Source: Urechis unicinctus (Eukaryota; Annelida; Polychaeta; Xenopneusta; Urechidae). Taken from it: DNA of 64,000 nucleotides. Made by a program: the position numbers and the translations under genes. The notes below the pieces were generated by a model. The model was not told where the DNA came from. It worked only from the letters and a program-made list of their open reading frames with translations, and did not search any database. Positions 31,148 through 48,409 of this stretch are shown in pieces (the first letter of the stretch is position 1; each line of letters begins with the position of its first letter). The stretch lies in the NCBI GenBank assembly GCA_034190875.2, contig CM067356.1, positions 51,627,263-51,691,262 on the forward strand, read 5' to 3'.

Positions 31148-33200
31148 AGGATAAACCTCCAACGGTTGAACCACATGTTCAAATAAGGTTCATTTGGAGG
31201 AGGATAAGAGTCTTGCTTTGCTTATGATTCAAATACACATCAGTAAGACGACCTAGCAAACTGTTGTGGTGCATATTACAATGGTATACATAATGTGTGT
31301 GCTACAAATATAAGTTACTTCACAACAGTAAAATCAATCAGTGGTCTTATTTCCATAATATCTCTACACCTCTTAAGATATATATCTTGGAACCGCAACC
31401 TATATCCAGAGAGGGAGCCATAATAGCCAAGGCCAATGAAGCATCAGAGTGGCTGAAAGGCTTTCTCCCTTCTATGAGAGGAAAAACGATTAATGTGTAT
31501 TTATTGACGTCGCAACTTCCCCTACGTTGCTCTGTCCAAGGTCAGTTTAGAACTCATTTATTTCGTGACAACAATTATTTGGCTATCTGGAAGACGAGAA
31601 ACTTAGATAAAGCGCAGTATCGTCTGCATGTTCGTGGCAAATATCCTCTAGTATGATACAGACTCTCACTATTTGTGACAAAAACAATATCACAAAGGGC
31701 TTGAATTCCGTGCCATCGCATGTTTACTAATGCATTATGTTGCAAAACTACTGTTATGACGAGTAGACACTTAATTGAAAGGTACAGTGTCACGTATCCA
31801 CCCGGTATTTAATGTTAACTCATTGACCCTGGTGGTTTTCATATCACTTAGCGTTGCTTATATTTATCTTTAACGATGTTTGTTTAAAACATACATCTTG
31901 TTAGATAGTACAGTTTACATTCAACGCCTTCATTAGACTGCAATAATATGCCGATAATCCGAACATTTGTTTTATGATGTCTGGCATCTGGATGTGACTG
32001 TAAAAGTTATGTTGTTTACTTAAGCCACCATTTGGTGTTGACTTTATATTGCAAGAAAGTTAGAAGAATGGATAGATGGTATTGATAAGAAAGCATGCTA
32101 GCCATTTCCAGGAAAACAGCTTCTTTGAGAAATTAGTATGCAGAAAAAAAGCGATTTGCCGTTATCATAACGAATCAGTTGCTGTTTAAGTTATCACACA
32201 GAGCTCAAGCGAGTTAGTCTGTTTGTACACACGTTGAACAACCTACACCCGCTTTGTAATTCATGTAGTTTCATTCATGTCCTTGCACTTATTAACTATC
32301 ATAAAAATGTAAGCCATTTAAGAAACACATGCCACATTTTAGCACGTTGATATTGTCCCAAGAAAATCACTTAAATAGACAACAGAGGGTCCAAACACGG
32401 TAAAAGGGTCGACACATTATCGAATATTATCTTGCTGCAAATTGTAACAGCCTCCTTCTGAAGGATCAAGACTGGAATTTATCTTCCAGTTGGTGTGACG
32501 CCGTCAATGCTTGTACCTTTAATAAGCAACTTAAACAGCACCTGCCACTGAGGTCCCGCATCTCCCAATGGCATATTTACACAAGTTGGAATCCCGACGG
32601 ACCCCCTCGCTCGTGATTTGCTGTGTCCTTAATGCAAGACATGGGTAGTAATAGATAATAAATCAGCACCAACTGCTGCCGGTAATAACAGATACTTGCG
32701 TTTTGATTGATATGATATTTCAAATGAAACAGGGGTAGGGTTAGCACGAGAAGCAGCCAATCATCAACGAGGAGGCCAAAATAACATTAACACATTATGT
32801 CCAACCAATCAAACTCAAACGCTCATGAAAATCGTTTATTGCTACGATATGACTGAACTTTGAGCCTGGTCACCACAAATAATGTTGAATATTCAAGTTG
32901 TCCTATATTTGTATTGACCAATATCCCACCTGGAATACACAGTGTTCTAGTGCTGTCGCGCTGTAGTGCTGGTCCACTTCTCGTGATGATGTTTATAGAA
33001 GTTATCCTCCTGACATCACTTGTTTGCATATTTACTATATAATTATGGAAGGTGATTGGACTGACAGATAAATGAAAAGCAGCAGTGTTTGCGCTAGCTA
33101 AAGATGCTTGTTTAAAAAACATCAGTTCCGACTGATAAGACTAATTTCGCTTATTTGCTATTTATAGATAGTAAACATATGCGTTTCGACGCCTCTCGAA
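31148..33200 (+). repeat. Low-copy repeat family, copy A
   Basis: Collinear with 36468-38580. Shared blocks include CCTCCAACGGTTGAACCACA, then TATATCTTGGAAC-GCAACC, GCCATAATAGCCAAGGCCAA, AAACGATTAATGTGTATTTA, GCTCTGTCCAAGGTCAGTT, TCCACTTCTC near 32975 and TAGATAGTAAACAT near 33165. The best 200 bases (31390-31600) are about 85% identical by eye. A 119-codon frame (31297-31656) crosses the block, but the matching frame in copy B has stops. I therefore do not call a gene. Confidence 0.8.
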
Positions 33201-35490
33201 TACATAAGGACTGAGCTGTGTCAATTCGCATTTTTAGAAGAGTTTTAGCTCTGAGCACAACGCGCTGATTGCATGAAACTAAATAGCTCGCATATTTGGT
33301 TTCCGCGTATATTATGTGGCCTGGTTTATGTGTTTAATCCAATATATACACAATTAAACATTTCTGTTAACTAAGAGTTTACCAGGACAGATATGTTTTT
33401 GTAGCTGTATGTAATAACAGAATATTTGAATACATCTGATTACATACCAAATATGGTTAAAAAAACCAGTGTTAGCATTTTTACTCTAAGCGCTTTTTGA
33501 ACCAAATTGATCCAACGTGGAGTTGACTTTGGACTGAACTCATGTTTTTTCACCTGTGTATATTATGATTTAAGTACGCTAATAATCAAACTGTCTTACT
33601 TAGAGTTAACAGTAACACGAGAACTAAAGATAGGTTGCTAAAATGCTACATCACACTAGAAATGCCTTTTGTGCCTTGCTTCACGACGGGAGCATAACGC
33701 GTATATGGCAACACATTTAAGCCGTCAACCCATTATCCTATTATGCAATGAATGATGTGGGCACCCATAACTAAATTCCCGAATTCATCATAATTGAAGA
33801 CAACCGTCTGGGTTGCGATTGCTGCCCTTTAAGGTCCCTGTAGACACCTATCTTTACTTACAACTTCTTATTTCTTAAAATTAAAGAGGTGTGTGTAAGA
33901 ATAACCTTCACTATTGCAAGCAGTATGAATAAACCAGAAAATGAATATATCATGATAAAAAAAATAAATTTGTTTTCTTTATATAAAAGTTTCCAGTTAA
34001 CATGTTCGCTTCAGAATCATTTGTATCAATAACAATTCGAAATGGGGATATTAGTGAATAACAGCTTGCGATAATTTGAGCTACTTATTTGGTAGACACA
34101 AGCGGTCGTTTTAGAAGAAGTATGTTAATACACCAGCTCATGCATTAACATATAATGCTCTTTTGATCATATCTAAAATAGCATTATTAAATTCTGGGCA
34201 GATTTATACATTCTTCGATTATAAAAATACATCTCGGAATTGACCAACGTAACCTGGCGATGCGGTATACATCTTCCAAAGCAGCAAATGGGCGTGGTTT
34301 TAGCTGTGCTTACTTTTGGCAGTTTCTTATCATCCCCAAATATCTACCAACAGCCAACAACCAGCGTTTCTGCTCTGCGTCTGGACAACTGAGCTTTGCG
34401 CGCTGATTACATACATCTCTGCCCCTTCCCTCTCGTCTCCATTACTTCATCTTACCCCTTGCTGCATCCCTCGCTGCAGAGCTAACAAACCTCATTCTGC
34501 CCATCAACTCAGTCGGTTGCTTGCATTAACACCGTGGCCGCGTGACGTCCAATATTGTTGTTGACTTCCACGCTCAACTTGAGGTCGTCTTTTTATACCT
34601 GGACGCTTTTGTTGCTCTTTTTGTCTGATATCTTAGCCATTGTTTATGGTATTTATACAATTGACTTAACGTAGATCAGACACAGCATCCCGCACAACTC
34701 AAATACTCACTTACTTCGTTAGTACATCACAAGGAATTCTTTATTGGGTTGTTCCACCTAATAACAACTAAGAGAATGATCCTGTGGCACCAATTGACTT
34801 CATTTTACGTGTCAAAATGCTGGAACTATTCATTTAAAATAAAGGCTGACATTAGGTGCAAGTAGCCAAACGTGCTGCTTTTATGTTCGATACAATATTG
34901 AATGCATTATCAATGACATTCGTTGTGCGTGCGTGGGTGGGTCAGTCCTTGTCTGCTCCTTTGCCCACATATTTATATAAAGTACCTTAGAATACTCTTA
35001 TGAACACCCTGTGTATTTCAACCAGTTATGGCATGTGTCAATGAACAGGTTGAAATGAATAAAAATATTATTAGAAAACGCATACTATCTTAAGCTACTT
35101 TTAGAATTATTTTCGGTCAAATATATGGAACGTTGAAATCGAATGGGATGTTCTGGAGTCGGAAAAATATGTGCATTTAATGGTCACTATGACAAATACG
35201 GTATTTATGTGCCAGACTAGACCACGTCGGCTAAGTAAAATAATTGGAAAATCAGCTGTACATTTGATATTACCCTGGACAGTAAAAGATAGTGCTGTAT
35301 GCTGTCAGTTGAAGATGTGTTATGTGGTCGTTCACTTATGTAAAACAGTGTCAGTATTCAAGTTCAAAAGTCAAATCGACTTTTTTTGCGATCGTTGTAG
35401 AATTTGAATCATAAAGTAATGGCAAAGTTAGATAAATCATATTTCACTTATAATGGTTTTATGATACAATAAACGAGCGGATGCATATTT
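33200..35490. other. AT-rich sequence, nothing recognised
   Basis: No coding or structural feature can be supported. A more GC-rich, CT-skewed patch at about 34310-34560 gives an 82-codon frame without any family resemblance. Confidence 0.45.
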
Positions 35491-35860
35491 GGTCGATAAC
35501 CTACATATGAGTTATACATCTTAACAGATTAATGGTAGGGGAACACGAATCACACTCAAGCTAATGGGCTAAATACTATGTAGACATTATGAATAAAGAT
35601 AATAATCTAACATGGAGCAGAGACCGACTAATATCAACTTATACCACTTTCACAGCCAGATGGATACTACAACAAAGCAATACGGTCAACTAGAGACCAT
35701 ATACGACCGCGTCTCATCATACTTTCTTTGTATGAACATCCGCATACTTCCGGTCGTTAAGTATCCTTCCGGCAACTCTCGATTTGCATTTTTATCCATC
35801 ACACCTAGCATACTGCTGGCTATAATTTGCATTTGCTTTCACCACAAACATGTCAAATAA
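35490..35860 (+). repeat. Second low-copy repeat, copy 1
   Basis: Shares ordered blocks with 41200-41410: CACACTCAAGCTA-TGGGCT; AACTCTCG followed by TTTG-ATTTT; and GCTGGCTATAATT-GCATTTGCT. Divergence is considerable. The repeat precedes copy B of the larger family. Confidence 0.6.
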
Positions 35861-36467
35861 GGCTGGGAAATAATTAACTCAGCACAATGATATGAGGCCT
35901 GTGACTGTCCATGGAGGTCTTTGATGCAGGTTTTGGGTCTATGTATGACTTATTCGAAACGTGCACGTCTCTGTGACGTGACATCATTTATGATGATATT
36001 GTGTGCTTAGGGCATCCATGAATGATTCCGTGTACACGGCATTGTGAAATGATGAAATATCTCCAGTATGAAAAAATATTCTCACTATCACTGACACTGA
36101 CTGTTTTAACCAGTATAAATGCATATTGCAATATAGATGATGCTTTGGTTTGCTTTTGTGCCTCTTGATCTGTGATAGCAAATACCAATAAGCGTTTTAA
36201 AAGCGCGTGTCGCCTCAGAATAATTCCATGGAAAAATAGAATGATATATATTAGTTACGTTGGAATAGTGAATATATGAACAGGAATAACTACAAAAAAT
36301 CCTCAACTGGTAAAGGCCTAAAACCTGACATATACGCATCAAACACTTAATTGGATATAACGTATGAGGCATCGAAGTGCATCTTTTTTAGGGTAGACAC
36401 AGACATGGGTTCCTAATAAACACTATTGAGGCACCTTCTGCTTTCTTGGTTGAGTCAATAGCAGATG

Positions 36468-39960
<3,493 letters not shown>

Positions 39961-40914
39961 AAACACATGTTCCAATCCATTATTACATGGCTTATTGTCT
40001 TGATTCGCTTTCCCGTACATCTCCAACGAATGTTGTGTAGCTAGTGGTGTGCTGCTCACACTTAAATTGTGTATGGTATCAAACCACAAAAGAGCATTCT
40101 GGCACACAATTATGAATTTGTCATTGTTATTGTATTCTTATATATTAAAGTTTATACACCAGCACAGCATGCCTAATCTAGTAAATAAAACATTTCCATT
40201 GTAACTCTTACAATATTGGATTCTTGGCGTGGATGTGAAGCTGTATGTGCTGTAATGAAGTTGTCATGAAAGTACACCCTCAAAACCTGTTATTTATGTG
40301 CCTTTCCAAAACATACAGTTGATATGTTAAATGATTTTACCTAAGCCGGATAACAAGTCATCTCCACTACAATCAGTTAGTCCTGATGAAAGGAGCATTA
40401 CATAAAACATTCGCATATTTCACATTTTCAGAAAACCCTTCGTTCGACGAGTATGAAGCTAATCACAGACATATAGTCATGTGCTCCTGTATGCTGATAC
40501 CATACGGTTTTTCAATTATCTAATTCAATTCAAGATGTTGTGTCACAACCGGATCCACGGCTCAACGCTACTGACCTATGATACAATGATTGGTTAGCAG
40601 GCGTGTAATCGACAGTTCAGTGGTGAAGGGTGATTATGTGAATGTCGTGTCGCCCATAATGAGTGGTAATGTTCTGACGGTATCAATACTCAAACAGTCC
40701 TACGGGGGTTTTGAAAGCAAGAACTGATTATATATTGATGTGTATTGAAAACCAGCGACCTTATATATAGATGAACAAAACCAACAATATTATCATTTAT
40801 ATATCTAGAGAGAATCCGTCATTAAGTTTAATCTGTTGAGTTCACTAATGGATAACATGCATTATATCCCAAACGACCCGGGCCCTGTTTATCTTGAAAA
40901 GGGTCATTGTAAGG

Positions 40915-41185
40915 GTGCGATTTAGGTAGCTAGGATAGTTTGATAGGTAGGGTAGTTATGTAGGGTAGTTTGACAAGTAAGATAGCTATGCAGATATTGT
41001 GAATTGGTGGCTGGGTAGACAAAGAAAGTAATTAAATGGAGTAGCTAAGGTGGGTATTAGTAAGATAGGCTGGTAGGGTGGTAATGCAGTAGGGTAGCCA
41101 GGCGAGCCGGGTTGTAAGGTAAGCGGGTAGAATAGTTATGCTAATAGCGTGATTTTATAAGCAGGGTAGTCAAATCAAGTTAGTT
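40915..41185. repeat. Degenerate GGTAG-type short repeat
   Basis: Irregular runs of TAGGGTAGTTATG, GATAGTTTGA and GGTAGG over about 270 bases. A similar GTAGACAAATAGGTCAGTTA pattern appears near 63845. No clean period can be fixed by eye. Confidence 0.55.
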
Positions 41186-41199
41186 TAAAGTTTCTGATA

Positions 41200-41410
41200 T
41201 GCGAGTTGTATATCGGATCAGATTAGTGGCGAAGTACAAAGAACACACTCAAGCTAGTGGGCTGTGTACAATCTAAGCATTCAGAATAGAGTTCATCACC
41301 ATATAATGAGCTTCATAATGTGTTGGTCTAAGCATAGCGTATGGGTAACTCTCGGTTTGTATTTTCCCCTTGATACCTAATTGATTGCTGGCTATTATTA
41401 GCATTTGCTC
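41200..41410 (+). repeat. Second low-copy repeat, copy 2
   Basis: Diverged copy of 35490-35860 in the same orientation, following copy B. The shared ordered blocks are given under copy 1. Confidence 0.55.
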
Positions 41411-42430
41411 TCAATTGATACCAGTGTGGGTGAAGTAGAGCACCATTCGGAGTCCGTATATTGCATTTGCCATAACTGTTTATTCCATTTGTAGATTACA
41501 TAAACTACTCTGTCCAACTTCCGGAGGGATGGCACATCCACTGGGGAATTGTGGTGTATTAAGGTTTTCTCGTGGAAAGTTAACCGAACGAATGCGCTTA
41601 TCAATGCGATTCTCTGGTTTGCATTACGAGGCCGCATGAAACGCAATCTCAATTATGTCCAGAATATTGAAATTAGTACGGGCCAACTTCAATATGTAAG
41701 CATCAACACATTAAAACGACTGTTGAAGCCCCAACCCCAGGTATGAAAGTTTAATCATTTGTAATTGTCCATGTTGAAACTATCACTATTCACATGACTT
41801 GTCTAGTTACAAGGGAGACATTGCCGGTGGATTAGCTAAACGCGGTAACTGGATCATGCTTGGTCCACATAATTCAGTGAAAGCGATATTTACAACACGC
41901 ACAGCACACATGAGTTACCCATACACATCGTTTCTGTCAGCTATTACAAAAGGGCTACAAGTTTGGGTAGATATTAGACTTTGATCTGAGGAATTGCAAT
42001 GTATTGGCGACATAAATTCAGAAAACTAATTTAGAGCATATACGGTAATGATAAAATTGCCAGCACAAGTGACGGGCTTTCAGATATCAAGGCTTAGTAC
42101 TGAAAGGCCGGGGATTATGACTCCACACTAATTGACGACGCTTATTACGGTTTAAACTTCACAATACATCAAATCTAATCAATAGGTAGTTACGCCTGGG
42201 TTATATATACATGTGATACCTGTGCTGATAAGCCTTTGCTGCCCAATAATTAGACCCAGTGATTTTATGAAGAGACTGATTGTAGACTGAAGCTGATGTG
42301 CTTATCAACTCTATCCTTATCAGAAATGATAGTCGTTACATATTCCTTTATCCATAATGGTATGCCATTGGCACCAGTTGCTTCATTGGCAATGTAAGCC
42401 TAATACTACCGTTTGGCGACATTGTTAGTG
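41410..42430. other. AT-rich sequence, nothing firmly supported
   Basis: A plus-strand frame at 41549-41746 reads through to a possible donor (CCCCAG|GTATGA at about 41740), but it has no family resemblance and no partner exon, so it is not called. Confidence 0.45.
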
Positions 42431-42880
42431 CATTTGTTTAACAATACACATAATTGAAAGGCCTATTTTCTTACCTGGCAATTGTTATCACCACAGAGAA
42501 ACATGTAAAACGATAAATAACATTTTCTTCATATGTTTGTGTGCGTTGATATAGTGTGAATAGTGATCATTGACGAGATCACTGGTTTTGATACATTATT
42601 TGACAATGGATGATTTGCAACAATGTACCTGTTAGATGACAATGAAATGTATCACAGATACTGAGCATGAATGATATTCTGGGCGGCAATACTCCAATAA
42701 GCTTATCTGAAAGTTAGTAACAACCATGATATAAGTAGTATTCGATCAGCAGAAGAAGTTACAAAAATACATAGTCAGTAACCTAAGCTTGTTTGCAGCT
42801 TATCTTGGGAACGCTCTGATGGATATGATAAATATTGTTGCTTCCGTTTGTGGTTTTGTTCGACTATACTTATTTCTGAA
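42430..42880 (+). repeat. Third low-copy repeat, copy 1
   Basis: Matches 53165-53520 in order and orientation. Shared blocks include TACCTG-CAATTGT, GAGATCACTG-TTTTGA, ATAATG-AAT-TATCAC, ATATTCTGGGCGG and TTGTGGTTTTGTT-GACTAT. Confidence 0.7.
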
Positions 42881-43297
42881 TGCAGTAAAAAATATATAAT
42901 CTCGTTCATGATGTACTCTGCAGAGTCGCTTAGTTCAAACTGGGTTAAATTGGGGCATATGTACTCAGGTGGTAGTCACAGAAATTTAACCTCTCGTATC
43001 GTCCGTATTGAGTATTTGTCGGAATCTTATATGTTTAAACAGTAAAGTAGGAAATCAGATATCCAACGTCCACCAGAGAGCGAGGTACCTTACTTATCAA
43101 AGTGGATTTGTGACCGATCACGAGACTCCGCACCGTGTCCATCTTTTTCATTGTGAAAATTGAACGGATTCCCTTATATTAGCTCAAAATATCAAACAGG
43201 TAAAAACACTGTCAAAGACGTCAGCCAAATTTCGTTACAGTGCCTCGTCATCGACTGGTTATTCACACAGCTTTCCTTCCTTAATCGCTCTCTTCAT

Positions 43298-43425
43298 GTG
43301 TCGTGGTACACGTTAGGAGTACAAGACACGGAAGGGCTCTGTCCCGCTGCATCAGTCATGGTACACGTCAGGAGCACAAGCCATAGAGGGTCTCTGTCCC
43401 ACTTAATCTGTCGTGGTACACCTCA
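43298..43425. repeat. 55-bp direct repeat, about 2.3 copies
   Basis: Units start with GTCGTGGTACACGTTAGGAG and contain TCTGTCCC. The second unit begins near 43356 and a third partial unit near 43411. The array lies just past the 3' side of the gag remnant. A short minus-strand open frame crosses it. Confidence 0.7.
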
Positions 43426-43509
43426 ACACACCTCTCATCCCAGTCACAGTTAGCCTGTTGATTGATCTTCTGAATTGCAAACATGCGCCTCTTCATGGGT
43501 GGATCTTCG

Positions 43510-45384
43510 TCATTTTCTATGTCCCTGCTGGGGTGGACTACGGTCGGATGTCAAATCTCGTTTGTCAGCATCATCCCTAACACCGTTCACTCTAGAATAC
43601 TTGTAATCGCTGCTATCTCCGTCCGAGTCTGATTCATCACCACCAGGTGGCAATGGAAACTCGTGGATGCTGGGTCTCCATGGGAGGTAAGGTAAGGTAA
43701 GTATAGGGTTTAACGGCACACCAACACCGTTGTGTCATATGATGCCAAGAAATGTTAATAGATAAGATTTCATCTCTCTGCATCTTAAAGCATTTGGCAA
43801 AAAAGTGCCTTTTTTAGCCACAGTAGTGGCAACTACCGGCCACCTTACCAACCCTTGTCGTCAAAGAACCTGCAATGTTAGTACTCTGAGACAAACGATA
43901 AAGCTGCGCTTTAAACTGTGCTAACTCAGTTCGTAGCTCATACGCAGGGATACGCTTACAGCTATTTTCCTCCCACTGCACACGTACATTGTGTGGCTTA
44001 TTGCCACCTGTCCTAAATGCACGTCCAACCAGAAAAGCTTCATATTCTAGAGCTGACTTTATCCATGTTTCTTGGCTGAGCTTGAAATACAAACAACTCT
44101 ATATTTAGATCCCCCAAATAATCCATGAAGCAGTCCCCAGCTAGAGCTAATGAAGCAGAAAGGTTTGCAAGCCTGACTAGCCTCTTGACACCAATTCAGT
44201 GAGTGGTTCAAACCTGTCTCATCCTCCCATTCATCGGGCCCCGATACACCTCAGACTGAGTGTCCGGATCAAACCTAGCCATTATGACGCATGTGAGGAC
44301 TTTGTAGTCCATCTTTTGACTCATCTCTGAATCACTTTACAAACTCTGTGCCTAGCACCTCAAACTTATCGCCAATTCTAATGCACTCTCCAGCCATTCA
44401 ACTGAGAGATGAGTTCGAACTGCGCCAGATAATTCCTAAAACTGGATTTGCCATCGTACAAGGGGGTCTTCTGAAAGCACAAGGAATGGTCCTAGGAGGC
44501 TGAATCCCAATCTCTGGCCTATTGTCTGCGTGACAACTTAGTCTAGATCCTTGGGCTGATCCAACAGGTGGAATAGCCTAAGCAGGCAGGTCCCATAGAG
44601 AAATCACAGCTGGCTGGGTGAAATCAACAGGCTCTGATCTTGCGGCTTCACAGCCAAGAACAGAAACCAGCTGAGCACCCACTTGCTCCCCACCACCAGC
44701 TTGATTTACCCTGCTGATCTCTGACACCTCATCATAATCACCCTGGCACTTGCTGTGGTTGAGTATTTTGTCTGGATATTTCTGGCAAGCTAGACTGCGA
44801 AGGTGTTCCCTGCCTCGCAGGAGCTTAACTGGAACTGAACCCTGTCTGGCTGTAGCCAACCAGATGAAACACCGTTGGTGTGCTGCATAGAAGCAGGGAG
44901 GGGGGGGGGGGGGGTAGTGACCTTGCATTGCCCAGTGCATTGACATAGAATTAGGAAATAAATGAGGTGGCAAAATAGGTTGATAGGCAGGAAACGGACC
45001 TAATTGTGCTGGATGCAGATTCATATCAGATAGCCTGAGCACCAAACATACCCAGTGTAAACTGAGCCTGAGGGGCTCCAACTCTATAGGTGGGTCCAGT
45101 GTGACCTGTGGCGGTGTTACAGTACTGGTGGTACATTAAGATTACAAACTGAAGTAGCTGCTGTAGCTAACATGTCTAAATTGACCATAGGGTCTGGTCT
45201 AACAGTGGTTCCATTAATATCACCATTGGCAAATGAACCAACCTGAGCCCCTGCCAACCCACTGAACCTCTGTGACATACTAAAGCTATCTGAACTTTGT
45301 GAGCTGACACCAGGGCTATCCAATTCTCCTCTAGAGAATCTATCAAGCCGGCCCTCTAAAGGGACAGGACTGTTACTAAAACTC
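43510..45384 (-). mobile_element. LTR-retrotransposon gag remnant (minus strand)
   Basis: Read on the minus strand, a gag-like coding region starts at about 45384 (MSFSNSPVPLEGRLDRFSRG). It continues through Pro/Ser-rich fragments (PPPPPP near 44900, now a long G run on the plus strand). A more helical segment follows at 44092-43814 (ETWIKSALEYEAFLVGRAF, AYELRTELAQFKAQLYRLS). It reaches a CCHC zinc-knuckle pattern at about 43830-43780: CHYC, then H and C at family spacing. A stop codon falls inside the knuckle and the frame is broken several times. No LTRs, protease or polymerase were seen nearby. The fragment is non-functional. Confidence 0.65.
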
Positions 45385-46138
45385 ATGTTAGTAGCAGAGA
45401 AAATATGAGACAAGCAATAACACAATAACAAAATGACCCAATGACAGCAACAATAGTCTAACTGATTTGATAGCTCTTAAAAGGTTCCACCAAAAAATAA
45501 CGTATCCCACCGCTGCCACTAATATTTGTAGCGTGATAGTAGTTAGGTGCAAATAACGAAATGGGGTCGTTCTTAGACTTGCTGCTAGGTAACAGCTATA
45601 CAACATTTAACTATAAACCCAAAAAGTTCAGTTTGTACCACAACTATTGGTTCAGCACATCTGGCGATATTATCGGATAGTCAGCTGTGCGGTTCATAGG
45701 TCCTGCTTTACAGGAGCTGCACAACACCTCTAACTAATACGAAAACCATCATTATGGTACCATCAATGGAACTCACCAAAAAAGCTTCAAGAAGGCTATC
45801 GTAATCGAAACAACGTTTCTTGGTTTTAAATCCAAAAATGCTCTCTGCCGTTGGCGCCTTACGCCATGGCTTATGTACAAAAGGTCACGTGACCAGAAGA
45901 TTCTAACGAGAAATGTAAACAACATGCTAAACCCAGATATATACATGAAAACGATATACATGTTACACATTAAAATACATTTCGTAAATACAGAGGAAAA
46001 CCTCAATATAAACTTACATTAATTAACAAATGCCACAAATGAATAAAATATATCACCCATCATGCAGTGGTCGAGTCAGGCCTCTCACATTGTAGGGGAG
46101 GCAACTAAGCAAGAAAGCCCGCTTCGGCATCTGCCATA

Positions 46139-46225
46139 ATGGAGTTATCTCTGAGAGCACTGCTAGTTCAACTTTGCAATAGCCGGAAGACAGCGTGTCC
46201 AATGCTACCCATATTCGCTCCCGCG
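46139..46225 (+). CDS. Candidate first exon with a presequence-like N-terminus
   Basis: An ATG at 46139 (context ATAATGG, with A at -3 and G at +4) opens MELSLRALLVQLCNSRKTAC. After 29 codons the frame ends at a strong donor, GCG|GTAAGC, in phase 0. The N-terminus is leucine-rich with spaced arginine and lysine and only one acid, which is compatible with a mitochondrial targeting peptide. I could not find the following exon in this window and do not recognise the protein. It may be chance. Confidence 0.3.
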
Positions 46226-47537
46226 GTAAGCCTTTCATATTGCGAAGGCAGCATACCCCATGCCAGATACGCAAAAAAACCAAAAACAATGGTTGACCAG
46301 AAAGTTGTCATTTGGTACGATTGAAGATGACGAACATAACGCCTGTTGTCCGTTGGTACAACGTAGCGTTGCGTTAACCGCTAACCTCAGATGTGTACAT
46401 TGACCAAAAACGTACAGCGCTTGGAAAGGATCCCAAGCAAAGATGATCGATTGACAGCAGACGAGAACTAATGCCAAATTGCGTAATTCCAAAAGCGCTA
46501 GAGTGGTACCCTAATCCAGCGAACATAGATTACGTTGGTCATTTGTGGAATTGAGTCTAACATGCATTAAACATAAAAATTCTTCTCTGAAGTTGCGGGT
46601 AATTTGTGTTAAAACCAATTACATTCATATTGTTATTATTGACCGTGCTTAATTATAATTTGTATGGCTTGTTTCTTGAATTTTAAATGGACAGTCAAAT
46701 ATTGTAATAGCAATCAGCTGATTCACTAGCTTCAGTATTACATTTTCTCGTGGCCCATTTACATTAAGGTTTGAACCGGTTGGTCTTTAAGGAACCAGTG
46801 TAGACTGTTGTCAGTGATGTGACGTCACACTTTTTACCCCCTATAAGGTTATGTGCGTCATGATTAAAGCAGGATAATGTATCAACTGAGTTGTGAATTG
46901 CATGTTCATGAATCATTAAATGAACCCCTATGAACACACTGAAGCTGTGTTTAATAGTGCCTCTTTTCACTTATGATACAGTCGACATCAACATGATTAG
47001 AATGCATAGAATATTTGCGTTTAAAGGCTGTTTTCCACAACCATTCCGTATACACATTCTGAAAATAGAAACACGACGCGCTACTCCTATAAGAAGGTGT
47101 AAACGCAATTTGAGATCCGTTTAGTAACATATGGATCTTATAACAACACACCGCGGCGACCCCTCTGTAGTGTTGGTCATTTCCAAGCATAATTCGTTGA
47201 TTACCAGTTGGGTTTTTAGTGGACCTCTGTTACTTAAGAGATATAATGCCTCAAAGTCTCTGTGTGAGTGTCACTGTAATGTTGATAACCGCCTTTAACG
47301 TGTTTTTTTTACTCAAACAATGTTGCACAAGCCTTAACATTTAATTGGTTCATAAACATTTCTTGGCCTAAACTTTTACAACAATTGCAAATGCTACATA
47401 TTTGTGAACAAATTCTATCGAAATTTTTTGTACACGAGTTTAGCACATTGATATATAATATCTTAAATCAATACATTTGCCGTGATTTGGTCACGTTGCA
47501 AACATTACGTGAGAGCATTTCGTCCCAGTCGACATAG

Positions 47538-47632
47538 CCACCCTCCAGATGGCGCTTACCGCTCTCTGTTGTCGTGTAACCACGTCGTCCCTGGAGCATG
47601 CGGAAGTTGCTGCACACCAAGAAAATGAGATT
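47538..47632. repeat. Left arm of a long-range inverted repeat
   Basis: Inverted copy of 51373-51486, about 3.8 kb away. Shared sequence (left arm orientation) includes CCACCCTCCAGATGGCGCT, ACCGCTCTCTGTTGTCGTGT, CACGTCGTCC and CCAAGAAAATGAGATT. The right arm has a roughly 18-base insertion. Confidence 0.85.
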
Positions 47633-48409
47633 CTAAATTATCATCGTTAATAAAAATACCCTAAGCTTACTTTCTATCTGTGAAGCTACTTACCTGTTAA
47701 GGGGCCTATACGAGGTCACTTATGCACAATATTCACATAAGTTACAAAACAAAAGCACGTCCGCCACTCTCGTTGCTACCTTTGCAATAACGACTCTTAC
47801 CTTCATTCAGCTTGTAGGTAGAAACAGCTCCACATGTAGGAAACTGTCCCGTATCATGTTGTTCCAGGTGATGCGTGCCACGTGACCAGATTCGTCCAAT
47901 CTTCACCACAAATGAAATTCAAACCATCAGCTTATGTTGAGTGCCGAGAGGCAACAGTCACATTGGAGCAGAGCCACGCATGTTTATATTGAATACGGGG
48001 AGGCAACAATCACATGGAAGACAAGTCACACGAATTTATGCTGAGCTAAGAGAAGCATCAGTCACATTAAAGCTAAGCAACGCTAATTTATGGTGAGTAC
48101 GGGAAGGCAAAAGTCACATTTAAGCAAAGCCACACGTGTGACTTATAGAACCGGATAATAGTGATAGAAAGCGAGAGAATACCTGTTTTCATATCATTTA
48201 ATAGTAACCTTGTTGAAGTCCATGCGTGGTATGTGTACATACGGCGTGTCGGCCGCTGACCATAAGACTGGTGGCTGGCTGAACATGGCTCTCCTCGTCG
48301 CCTGGGCAGCATCCGAGAAGTCTCTGTCCACCGACTAATGATGCTTATACTGACTCGCGTGCCCGTCGTTCCACGTCACATGCAACCTCCCGTCACTTAT
48401 CTATATCAC

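Noticed and set aside
31297-31656. 119-codon plus-strand frame
   Set aside because: The matching frame in repeat copy B contains stops and frameshifts, so it is more likely repeat DNA; kept as a point to test under the repeat family.
47812-47925. Minus-strand exon-like segment (GRIWSRGTHHLEQHD) before the inverted-repeat arm
   Set aside because: Weak acceptor, no known family, and joining it to the arm gives a product that quickly leaves any shared sequence.
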